A DNA stretch of 6,041 bases from an uncultured Eubacteriales bacterium (GTDB lineage Bacteria > Bacillota > Clostridia > Oscillospirales > UMGS1783): positions 1-6,041 of the forward strand of contig USJY01000090.1 of assembly GCA_900555065.1 (NCBI GenBank). The letters are read 5' to 3'. Below the pieces are notes generated by a model, which was given only the letters and a program-made list of their open reading frames with translations, was not told the origin of the DNA and made no database searches. Shown in pieces: positions 1 to 5,608 of this stretch; within the stretch, counting starts at the first letter, position 1, and each line of letters opens with the position of its first letter. The translations under genes and the position numbers were made by a program.

Positions 1-440
1 TCGCAGCCGCCGCACAGAACCACGCCGTCTATCCGAAAAGCGGCCGCCGAACGGATGACAGCGCCGATATTGACCGGGTCCTGCACCTGCTCACATACAA
101 TATATCGTCCTTCGGCGCGCAGCGATTCGCAATATGCCGGCACGCGGCAGACGGCGACGACGTCCGGCGCGCTCTTGAGCGAACTGAGCTTTGCAAGCAC
201 TGCGTCCGACGCGAGCACTATTTCGCAGCGCACGCTTTCAAGCAGGGCCGCGTGCCGCTCCTGCGCACCTGTGCGCACAAACAGCGCTTCCAAAGCGATC
301 CGTTCGTTTACGCACTCCCGCACAAGCGACGCGCCTTCCGCCAAAAACAGGCCGGTCGCAGCCCGCTGCTGTGTGCGCTGCAGGGCTGCGTACCGCTTTA
401 CGAGCGGATTTGCGGGGCTTGTAAGAGTCTTCCACTCCAT
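1..440 (-). CDS. TrmH/SpoU-family RNA 2'-O-ribose methyltransferase, N-terminal part (cut by window edge)
   Basis: Translating the minus strand from the ATG at 440 gives 146 open residues running off the window. Residues 1-60 fit the SpoU substrate-binding domain: SPANPLVK (8-15), then GLFLAEGASLVRE (30-42). The catalytic SPOUT domain begins around residue 113. Its motif 1 is visible as QDPVNIGAVIRSAAAF (120-135), with N124, G126 and R130 at the family's conserved positions. Motifs 2 and 3, which form the knotted SAM site, would lie beyond position 1 and are not seen. Such enzymes transfer a methyl group from SAM to a ribose 2'-OH of rRNA or tRNA in the cytoplasm; the exact target base cannot be told. 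The ATG at 440 is preceded by GGGGAAGG about 11 bases upstream. Another ATG at 450 is out of frame. The gene is divergent from htrA and has its own promoter. Family assignment is firm, the specific member (rlmB, ysgA-like or other) is not. Confidence 0.9.
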   Translation of the reverse strand, partial: MEWKTLTSPANPLVKRYAALQRTQQRAATGLFLAEGASLVRECVNERIALEALFVRTGAQERHAALLESVRCEIVLASDAVLAKLSSLKSAPDVVAVCRVPAYCESLRAEGRYIVCEQVQDPVNIGAVIRSAAAFRIDGVVLCGGC

Positions 441-475
441 TGCTGCACATACCTTCCCCTTCAAAATCTACAAGC

Positions 476-504
476 ATTATATACCGCGCCTGTCAAAAAA
501 TCAA
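476..504 (-). promoter_or_regulatory. Sigma-A-type promoter of the methyltransferase gene
   Basis: On the minus strand a perfect -10 TATAAT (481-476) lies 17 bases from TTGATT (504-499), a 4/6 match to TTGACA. Transcription would start near 469, leaving a leader of about 30 bases that contains the ribosome binding site. A full TTGACA also occurs at 496-491, but it is only 9 bases from the -10 and cannot pair with it. Confidence 0.7.
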
Positions 505-526
505 AGGTTTTTGTGAAAGCTCTGCA

Positions 527-577
527 TTTTTCAGGTTTTTTTCACCCTTATCAGCTTATTTTCAAGCTGTGTTCATG
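527..577 (+). repeat. TTTTCA-like direct repeats at 11-base phasing upstream of htrA (candidate response-regulator boxes)
   Basis: Four T-rich half-sites end in TTCA: TTTTCA at 528-533, TTTTCA at 539-544, TTTTCA at 559-564 and TGTTCA at 570-575. The first and second are 11 bases apart, as are the third and fourth, and the two pairs are offset by 31 bases (about three helical turns). Tandem half-sites about 11 bases apart are the usual DNA target of OmpR/PhoB-family dimers, and such a regulator is encoded at 2316. The stretch also contains inverted repeats CAGCTT/AAGCTG (552-557/564-569) and TTCATG/CATGAA (572-577/587-592). Assignment as an operator is inference; AT-rich intergenic DNA can produce T-run repeats by chance. 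Confidence 0.4.
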
Positions 578-597
578 ATATCGTCACATGAATTGGC

Positions 598-605
598 GAT
601 ACTAT
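598..605 (+). promoter_or_regulatory. Weak candidate -10 element of htrA
   Basis: GATACT (598-603) and TACTAT (600-605) each match TATAAT at 4 of 6 positions. Both lie about 42-50 bases before the htrA ATG. No recognisable TTGACA sits 16-18 bases upstream, which is the pattern of an activator-dependent promoter. The inverted repeat 572-592 would overlap the -35 region. This is only a plausible placement. Confidence 0.3.
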
Positions 606-646
606 AACCACAGCGGACCATTTCCCGCGCAAAGGAGGCAAACCAG

Positions 647-2170
647 ATGCAGGAAGACAACAATAAAAACACAATGCACAATGAAGACCAGAACCACGAT
701 ATCGGGCGGAAAATAGAGGAGAGTTTCCACCCTGAATACGCGGCGGCCGCGGAAAACACGGACGCGCAACAGGCGCAGGCGGAAAATGCGACGGCGCCGG
801 GCGCGGACGAAGCCGACGGCATCCCCGTAATCGACGATTACCAGTACGGCGCGACGACGGACGGTCCCTATTCCTATGCAAACCGCGCCATGGACGACGC
901 GGCCCAGTCCGATGGACAGCCGCATTACGCGCCGCCTGTCTACACAAAACAGCCCGCAGCAAGCGGCACGCCCTTCTGGGAGCAGGGCGGCGCGAAGCAG
1001 TCCGCAAAGCAGGAGAAGCCGAAATCCAGGCTCACTAAAGGCGGCGCGGCCGTAATCGTCGCCCTGTGCGTGCTCTTTTCCGCTGTGTTCGGCATCGGCG
1101 GCGGCGTGCTCGGCAACTACATTTACGCGCAGGCAAACCCGCAGGAGTCAACGCAGCAGTCGCAGTCCGCAAGCCAGAGCGACAGCGGCATGCTCCACAC
1201 CTCGGACAGCGCAGACCTCTCCAGCAAGACGAAAACGCTGACCAGCGTCGTGGATTTCGCCGCGGACTCTGTCGTTGAGATCACAACGGAAGCGATTTCC
1301 ATGTCCTACTACTTTCAGCAGTTGATCTCCACCGGCGCGGGCAGCGGCGTTATACTGACAGAGGACGGATATATCGTCACCAACAACCATGTTATCAGCG
1401 GCGCGAGCAAGATTGCCGTCACCCTCAAAAACGGTGAAGAATACTCCGCCCGCCTTGTCGGTACCGATTCTGAAAACGACCTTGCCGTAATCAAGATTGA
1501 AGCGACCGGCCTCAAGCCCGCCACCTTTGCCGACTCTGACGAACTGCAGGTCGGGCAGGTCGCAGTCGCGATCGGCAACCCGCTCGGCAAGCTCGGCGGC
1601 ACGGTCACCGAAGGCATTATCAGCGCGCTTGACCGCGAAATCGACGCTGATGGAACACCCATCAACATGCTGCTTCAGACCAGCGCGGCGGTCAATCCGG
1701 GTAATTCCGGCGGCGGCCTGTTCGATGAGAACGGCTACCTTATCGGTATTGTCAACGCGAAATCCGCCGGTTCCGAAATCGAGGGACTGGGCTTCGCCAT
1801 CCCCTCAAACGAGGTCAAAACCGTCACTGACGAAATCATTTCCGGCGGAGGTTCTCAATCCGACGGCCAGCAGTCCCAGGGCGGAGTACGACTGGGCGTA
1901 ACCCTGATTGATATCGACGACGAGCAGACTGCCGCCATGTATCGCGTCTCGGAATACGGCGTTTACGTCATTCAGGTGCAGAGCGGTTCCAACGCATCCA
2001 ACGCCGGCATTCAGGCGGGCGACCGGATCGTCAGCGTGAACGGCGAAACCATAGATCACGCAGACGACGTGTCCGACGTGCTGCAGGAACTCTCGGTCGG
2101 CGACACGATGCGCATAACCATCAGCCGCGGCGGCACCGAGATTACGACCGATATACTGCTCGCCGGCTGA
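647..2170 (+). CDS. htrA: HtrA/DegP-like membrane-anchored serine protease (S1C, trypsin-like plus PDZ)
   Basis: This is an envelope quality-control protease that degrades misfolded exported proteins outside the membrane. Of 507 residues, 1-131 form a hydrophilic, Ala/Gln/Asp-rich, probably cytoplasmic tail. Residues about 134-158 are a single transmembrane anchor (type II topology). Residues 161-195 are a Ser/Gln-rich linker. The protease domain spans about 200-400 with the full triad: H248 in TNNHVISG, D278 in ENDLAVIKI and S354 in NPGNSGGGLF. A Gly/Ser/Gln linker (about 399-412) leads to one PDZ domain, about 414-505, starting VRLGV and containing AGIQAGDRIVSVNGE. The start is well set: AAAGGAGG (631-638) lies 8 bases before the ATG. 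At 507 residues it is longer than typical Firmicute HtrA (about 400-450), owing to the N-terminal tail. It lies just before a two-component pair, as htrB lies beside cssRS in B. subtilis, so stress induction is likely. Function is near certain; the role of the tail is unknown. Confidence 0.96.
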   Translation: MQEDNNKNTMHNEDQNHDIGRKIEESFHPEYAAAAENTDAQQAQAENATAPGADEADGIPVIDDYQYGATTDGPYSYANRAMDDAAQSDGQPHYAPPVYTKQPAASGTPFWEQGGAKQSAKQEKPKSRLTKGGAAVIVALCVLFSAVFGIGGGVLGNYIYAQANPQESTQQSQSASQSDSGMLHTSDSADLSSKTKTLTSVVDFAADSVVEITTEAISMSYYFQQLISTGAGSGVILTEDGYIVTNNHVISGASKIAVTLKNGEEYSARLVGTDSENDLAVIKIEATGLKPATFADSDELQVGQVAVAIGNPLGKLGGTVTEGIISALDREIDADGTPINMLLQTSAAVNPGNSGGGLFDENGYLIGIVNAKSAGSEIEGLGFAIPSNEVKTVTDEIISGGGSQSDGQQSQGGVRLGVTLIDIDDEQTAAMYRVSEYGVYVIQVQSGSNASNAGIQAGDRIVSVNGETIDHADDVSDVLQELSVGDTMRITISRGGTEITTDILLAG

Positions 2171-2207
2171 CCTTATACTGGATCTCACGGTCTTTCCCTT
2201 TTCAACA

Positions 2208-2246
2208 GCGATATGCCTGCCGCGCTTTCCCTGGCAGGCATATCGC
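2208..2246 (+). terminator. 14-bp perfect hairpin after htrA (terminator or mRNA-stabilising/processing structure)
   Basis: Arms 2208-2221 (GCGATATGCCTGCC) and 2233-2246 are exact reverse complements, with an 11-base loop. It lies 37 bases after the htrA stop. There is no immediate T-run; a T-rich TTGCTTTT begins only 7 bases after the stem. It may be a weak terminator, an attenuator setting protease versus regulator levels, or a 3' stabiliser. The 8-base TTTTCAAC occurs on both sides (2199-2206 and 2258-2265). Confidence 0.55.
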
Positions 2247-2253
2247 GTATCCC

Positions 2254-2291
2254 TTGCTTTTCAACGGAAGATCGAATATACTGTATATAAT
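2254..2291 (+). promoter_or_regulatory. Candidate promoter region of the two-component pair
   Basis: Two -10 candidates precede the regulator gene: TATACT (2277-2282), with TTGCTT 17 bases upstream (2254-2259, 3/6 match), and a perfect TATAAT (2286-2291) without a good -35. The copy of TTTTCAAC at 2258-2265 overlaps the -35 zone and resembles the half-sites upstream of htrA, so autoregulation is possible. Which -10 is used cannot be decided from sequence. Confidence 0.45.
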
Positions 2292-2315
2292 ATTATTTGG
2301 AAAGGTGGATGCGCC

Positions 2316-2987
2316 ATGTATCATCTGCTGGTAGTGGATGATGAAGAAAAAATCCGAGGGCTTATCCGCAAATATGCCGAGTTTGAAGGGCACCGCGTGA
2401 CCGAAGCGGCCGACGGTATGGAAGCAGTGCGCCTGTGCCGTGAAAACACGTACGATATTATTATTCTGGATATTATGATGCCGGAGCTGGACGGATTTTC
2501 CGCTTGCCGGGAGATACGAAAAACCTGCGATACGCCGGTGATCATGCTCTCGGCCCGGGGCGAGGAATACGACCGCATTCACGGCTTTGAGCTGGGCGTG
2601 GACGACTATGTGGTCAAGCCCTTTTCGCCGCGCGAGTTGATGATGCGCGTAAACGCCGTTATCAACCGTACGCATGCCGTACCCAAACAGGACCGGGAAA
2701 TCTTTGAGCGCGAAGGCCTTAAGATCGACTTTACAGGCCGGATCGTGTACATAGACGGCAAGCGCATATCCCTGTCTCCCAAGGAGTACGAGCTGCTTTT
2801 TTACCTTGTGCGCAACCGCAACATCGCGCTCTCGCGCGAAAAACTGATTACGGAAGTGTGGGGCTACGACTTCTACGGCGACGACCGGACCCTTGACACG
2901 CACATCAAGCTGCTGCGCAAGAGCCTGGGGCCGTACAGTAAATTTATTGTGACGCTCAGAGGAATGGGGTACAGATTTGAAGGGTAA
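2316..2987 (+). CDS. OmpR/PhoB-family response regulator
   Basis: This is a cytoplasmic DNA-binding regulator of 223 residues, the normal family length. The receiver domain (about 2-115) has the acidic pocket D8/D9, phospho-acceptor D52 in ILDIMMPELDG, switch residue S79, Y98 and the conserved K101 in VVKPF. The C-terminal winged helix (about 128-221) shows LSPKEYELLFYLVRN, then the recognition-helix region DRTLDTHIKLLRKSL and the terminal wing GMGYRFEG. AAAGGTGG (2301-2308) lies 7 bases before the ATG. Its stop lies 11 bases inside the following kinase gene, so the two are translationally coupled and almost certainly partners. The likely targets are the htrA and own promoters. The layout recalls CssR of B. 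subtilis, but sequence alone does not separate CssR from other OmpR-type regulators, so no symbol is given. Confidence 0.96.
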   Translation: MYHLLVVDDEEKIRGLIRKYAEFEGHRVTEAADGMEAVRLCRENTYDIIILDIMMPELDGFSACREIRKTCDTPVIMLSARGEEYDRIHGFELGVDDYVVKPFSPRELMMRVNAVINRTHAVPKQDREIFEREGLKIDFTGRIVYIDGKRISLSPKEYELLFYLVRNRNIALSREKLITEVWGYDFYGDDRTLDTHIKLLRKSLGPYSKFIVTLRGMGYRFEG

Positions 2988-4422
2988 ACGCAAGCTCAGC
3001 GTAAAGTGGAAGGTATTCGCCTATTTCGCTGGTTTCACCGCGCTCATGCTCGTTCTGCTCTGGGTCTTCCAGATCGGATTTCTGGAGGATGTGTACCGGG
3101 TGACAAAAATACACAGTATTAAGACGAATGCGAAACTGATCGCGCAGAACATAGACAGCGATGACCTGGAACAGCAGGTTCTGGATATGGGCCAGGCCGG
3201 CGAAATGTGCATTGACATCTATAACGACAGGTATACGACGCCCGTACTGCGCAGCCATACCGAACCCGGCTGTCTGCTGCACAACCTGCCGCTCAGCTAC
3301 ATTTCAGGCCTTTACCGGCTCGCAACGGAAAACGGCGGTTCCTACTACGTCACCCTGAACCTCAACGACTTTCTGAGTGCGCAGGGTTACGTCAACATCC
3401 CCCGTACATACGACAGCCTCATTTACGTGCTTGTGACGCAGAATGCGGCGGGCGACAATATGGTCATCCTGCTCAACGCCTTCGTCACGCCGGTGGCCGC
3501 GACCATACAGACGCTCACATCGGTGCTATCCATCATCACTGTCGTGCTCATCTTTGTTGCGGCGGTGCTCGCGTTCGTCCTTTCGCGCGTCATTGCTAAG
3601 CCTATTGTAAAGCTCAATGACAGCGCAAAGGTACTTGCAACCGGCAACTACAACGCAGACTTTACCGGTGGCGGCTACCGGGAAATCGCCGAGCTGTCCG
3701 ACACGCTGCGCTATGCGGCGCAGGAGCTGTCCAAGGTCGACGAGTACCGGCGCGATCTGATCGCGAACGTGTCGCACGACCTGCGCACGCCCCTCACTCT
3801 CATTGCGGGCTATGCAGAGGTCATGCAGGATATCCCGGCTGAGAACACGCCGGAAAACCTTCAAATTATCGTCAACGAATCCAAGCGCCTGACCGACCTT
3901 GTAAACGATGTGCTGGATATTTCAAATTACCAGGCGGGAAATATGGAGCTGAACCTGTCCAGGTTCAACTTAACCGACGCGGTGCGGGAAATCCTGGGCC
4001 GATACAAAAAATTTACCGAGCAGGACGGCTACACCATCGACCTGCGCGCCGACGGCGATTACTATGTATACGCCGACAAGATCAAAATCACACAGGTGCT
4101 GTATAACCTGCTCAACAACGCCATCGCCTATACGGGCGAGGACAAAAAAATTACCATCCGCGTCCGGCGTGCCAAAAACGCCGTGCGCGTCGATGTGATC
4201 GACACCGGCGAGGGCATACCGCCTGAAAAGCTGGGTATGATATGGGACCGCTACTACAAACTTGACAAAACGCACAAACGCGCCAAAATCGGGACGGGGC
4301 TCGGCCTTTCCATTGTCAAGGAAATCATAGAACAGCACGGCGCGTGGTACGGAGTTGACAGCCAAGTGGGCGTGGGCAGCCAGTTCTGGTTCGCCCTGCC
4401 CCTGGCGGAGGACCAGCTATAA
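2977..4422 (+). CDS. Membrane sensor histidine kinase (HAMP, HisKA, HATPase_c)
   Basis: This sensor autophosphorylates on histidine and passes the phosphate to the regulator at 2316. It has 481 residues: TM1 about 13-33, an extracytoplasmic sensor region about 34-170 with no motif I recognise, TM2 about 177-203 and a HAMP linker about 196-250. The H-box is IANVSHDLRTPL, with phospho-acceptor H267 followed by D268, as in HisKA kinases. The ATPase domain has N-box N377/N381, G1 box DTGEGI (409-414), F-box-like WDRYYK and G2 box GTGLGL (439-444), so it should be active. Translation must start at TTG 2977: the frame has a stop at 2950, no ATG or GTG lies between, and the next ATG falls within TM1. 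GGGG at 2966-2969 is 7 bases upstream. The start overlaps the regulator gene by 11 bases. At the 3' end it overlaps convergent spmB by 6 bases. Misfolded exported protein is a possible signal, by analogy with CssS only. Confidence 0.95.
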   Translation: MKGKRKLSVKWKVFAYFAGFTALMLVLLWVFQIGFLEDVYRVTKIHSIKTNAKLIAQNIDSDDLEQQVLDMGQAGEMCIDIYNDRYTTPVLRSHTEPGCLLHNLPLSYISGLYRLATENGGSYYVTLNLNDFLSAQGYVNIPRTYDSLIYVLVTQNAAGDNMVILLNAFVTPVAATIQTLTSVLSIITVVLIFVAAVLAFVLSRVIAKPIVKLNDSAKVLATGNYNADFTGGGYREIAELSDTLRYAAQELSKVDEYRRDLIANVSHDLRTPLTLIAGYAEVMQDIPAENTPENLQIIVNESKRLTDLVNDVLDISNYQAGNMELNLSRFNLTDAVREILGRYKKFTEQDGYTIDLRADGDYYVYADKIKITQVLYNLLNNAIAYTGEDKKITIRVRRAKNAVRVDVIDTGEGIPPEKLGMIWDRYYKLDKTHKRAKIGTGLGLSIVKEIIEQHGAWYGVDSQVGVGSQFWFALPLAEDQL

Positions 4423-4932
4423 AAACAGACGGACGGTGATGACTGCGCCGAAAATAGCACACAGGTCGGCAAAGACGGCGGCGGGCAGCGCCCGTCCCGT
4501 CTTTTTAATGCCCGCGCTGCCCATGTATACGGTCAGCGTGTAAAACGTCGTCTCAGTGGAGGCGGCCAGCACGCTCGCCATCCTGCCGATTTCGGAATCC
4601 GGTCCGTACTGGACAAGGTAGTCGTTGAGTAGCGCCATTGAACCGGAACCGGAGAGCGGGCGCATGACGGCAAGCGTCATCAGCTCCTCCGGGATAGACA
4701 GGAGCCTTGCGACAGGGCGCATGCCCGCATTGAGAAAATCCATCCCGCCCGAGGCGCGGAACATCGCTATGGCCGTCAGCAGCGCTACGAGTACCGGCGC
4801 GATCTTCAACACAATCTTAAATCCGTCCCCCACCCCTGCAATGAATTCCTCAAAAATATTGACTTTCCGGACAAGGGCCACGATGAATACCGCCGCCATC
4901 AGGACGGGAATTGTGTAGTTGAACACGCCCAT
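4417..4932 (-). CDS. spmB: Spore maturation protein SpmB
   Basis: This is a polytopic membrane protein of the nucleoside-transporter gate-domain type. With SpmA it is needed for full spore core dehydration and heat resistance in B. subtilis and Clostridium perfringens; the transported substrate is not established. It has 171 residues (B. subtilis SpmB about 178). Hydrophobic segments lie at about 7-22, 40-58, 84-92, 118-140 and 148-170. Family motifs are RPLSGSGSMALLNDYL (91-106), GPDSEIGRMASVLAASTETT (110-129) and FYTLTVYMGSAGIKKT (130-145). The ATG lies one base after the spmA stop. Its ribosome binding site GGGAGGT is inside the end of spmA, 6 bases before the ATG, so translation is coupled. 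The TAG stop (4419-4417) directly abuts the kinase TAA on the other strand. No clear terminator for spmB is seen; its transcript would read antisense into the kinase gene. Confidence 0.95.
   Translation of the reverse strand: MGVFNYTIPVLMAAVFIVALVRKVNIFEEFIAGVGDGFKIVLKIAPVLVALLTAIAMFRASGGMDFLNAGMRPVARLLSIPEELMTLAVMRPLSGSGSMALLNDYLVQYGPDSEIGRMASVLAASTETTFYTLTVYMGSAGIKKTGRALPAAVFADLCAIFGAVITVRLFL
4471..4506 (+). terminator. Intrinsic terminator of the kinase transcript, lying antisense inside spmB
   Basis: On the plus strand AAAGACGG...(4471-4486) pairs with 4490-4504 around a 3-base AGC loop. The stem has 15 pairs with one bulged C (4479) and one G-T pair, and it ends in TTTTT (4502-4506). 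It starts 49 bases after the kinase stop codon. On the opposite strand only TTT follows the stem, so it should stop plus-strand transcription more than spmB transcription. The same bases encode SpmB residues 143-154. Confidence 0.7.
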
Positions 4933-4933
4933 G

Positions 4934-5506
4934 TCAGGACCTCCCGCTCGTCAGCAGGTTTGCCATCAAGATCCCTGAAACGGCGGCGAACAGCGACGTG
5001 ACCCAGATACAGGGCAGAATATCCATGGGCTGCGCCGCGCCGGCTGCGGCGCGGAACGCGGCAATATTCGTGGGGATAAACTGGATGGAAGCCGTATTCA
5101 GCACTGTGAAAATTACCATGTCCTTCGTCGCGACCGCGCGGTTGCCGTTGAGCGCGTTCATCCTCCGCATCGCCTCGATTCCCGACGGCGTCGCGGCGTT
5201 TCCAAGGCCAAGGAAATTTGCCACCATATTCGTTGTGATATGTTTTCTGGCCTGATGGTCTTTCGTACGGAACAGCAGGCGCGTAATCGGTGAAAACAGC
5301 TTTGCCAGCGCATCTATAATCCCCGCCTTTTCCGCAACGCGCATTACGCCCGACCACATCGCAATGATCCCTCCGATCTTCAGGCACAGCTCAACCGCCT
5401 GCACGCCGCCGGAAAGCGCGGCGTCCGTTACAGACAGACCGTTCCCGGTCGCAACGGCGACCGCGGCCGCCAAAATAATCAAGAAAGCAACGATATACGA
5501 CAGCAT
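4934..5506 (-). CDS. spmA: Spore maturation protein SpmA
   Basis: Partner of SpmB, of the same gate-domain membrane family, and required for normal spore core dehydration. It has 190 residues (B. subtilis SpmA about 196). Predicted membrane segments lie at about 3-20, 37-57, 128-148 and 162-184. The diagnostic block is NMVANFLGLGNAATPSGIEA (93-112), and GGIIAMWSGVMRVAEKAGI (45-63) is also typical. The ATG at 5506 is preceded by GAGGAG with a rather long 11-base spacer; I see no better in-frame start. First in a two-gene unit with spmB, with one base between them. In B. subtilis the pair follows dacB under sporulation sigma factor control. Here it stands alone, divergent from abrB, and I could not identify a convincing sporulation-sigma promoter in 5507-5608. 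A GCATG (minus strand, about 5575) followed by CATTATT vaguely resembles sigma-G elements but the spacing is too long. Confidence 0.95.
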   Translation of the reverse strand: MLSYIVAFLIILAAAVAVATGNGLSVTDAALSGGVQAVELCLKIGGIIAMWSGVMRVAEKAGIIDALAKLFSPITRLLFRTKDHQARKHITTNMVANFLGLGNAATPSGIEAMRRMNALNGNRAVATKDMVIFTVLNTASIQFIPTNIAAFRAAAGAAQPMDILPCIWVTSLFAAVSGILMANLLTSGRS

Positions 5507-5550
5507 CTCGCAAAAAACTCCTCATATATACAAATTTTACAAATAATGTA

Positions 5551-5579
5551 TTGACATTTTTTTCTAATCATGCTATGAT
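5551..5579 (+). promoter_or_regulatory. Strong sigma-A promoter of abrB, extended -10
   Basis: Consensus TTGACA (5551-5556), a 17-base spacer and TATGAT (5574-5579, 5/6), with a TGc extended -10 motif immediately before it (5571-5573). Transcription should start near 5586, about 23 bases before the ATG. This is the best sigma-A promoter in the window and predicts high basal expression unless repressed. Confidence 0.88.
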
Positions 5580-5582
5580 TAG
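5564..5582. promoter_or_regulatory. Perfect palindrome over the abrB -10 element (candidate operator)
   Basis: CTAATCAT (5564-5571) and ATGATTAG (5575-5582) are exact reverse complements around GCT. The palindrome covers the end of the spacer and the whole -10 element, so a bound dimer would block RNA polymerase. AbrB of B. subtilis represses its own gene, so autoregulation is one possibility; another regulator is equally possible. AbrB sites are usually poorly conserved, which argues mildly against AbrB itself. Confidence 0.55.
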
Positions 5583-5608
5583 TATACAATAAATTTAAAG
5601 AGGGGATT

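Noticed and set aside
491..496. Perfect TTGACA on the minus strand upstream of the methyltransferase
   Set aside because: It is only 9 bases from the TATAAT -10, too close to serve as its -35, and no suitable second -10 lies 16-18 bases downstream.
55..516. 153-residue plus-strand open frame at the left end
   Set aside because: It lies antisense to the methyltransferase gene, has no ribosome binding site and no recognisable domain. The minus-strand frame has clear SpoU motifs.
573..1007. Arg/Pro-rich minus-strand open frame opposite the start of htrA
   Set aside because: Shadow of the low-complexity htrA N-terminus. No start signal, and the composition is typical of antisense GC-rich frames.
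2202..2993. 263-residue minus-strand open frame opposite the response regulator
   Set aside because: The plus strand encodes an unmistakable OmpR-family protein over the same span. The antisense frame is open because of GC-rich codon bias, shows no domain, and runs through the hairpin and promoter region.
4899..5387. 162-residue minus-strand frame inside spmA
   Set aside because: Same strand but a different frame from spmA, which has the conserved family motifs. The product is highly charged and unlike a real protein.
5540..5580. Sigma-G or sigma-E-like elements for spmA on the minus strand
   Set aside because: GCATG and CATTATT are about 20 bases apart rather than 17-18, and the sigma-E-like AATACATT has no good -35 partner. 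Not strong enough to call.
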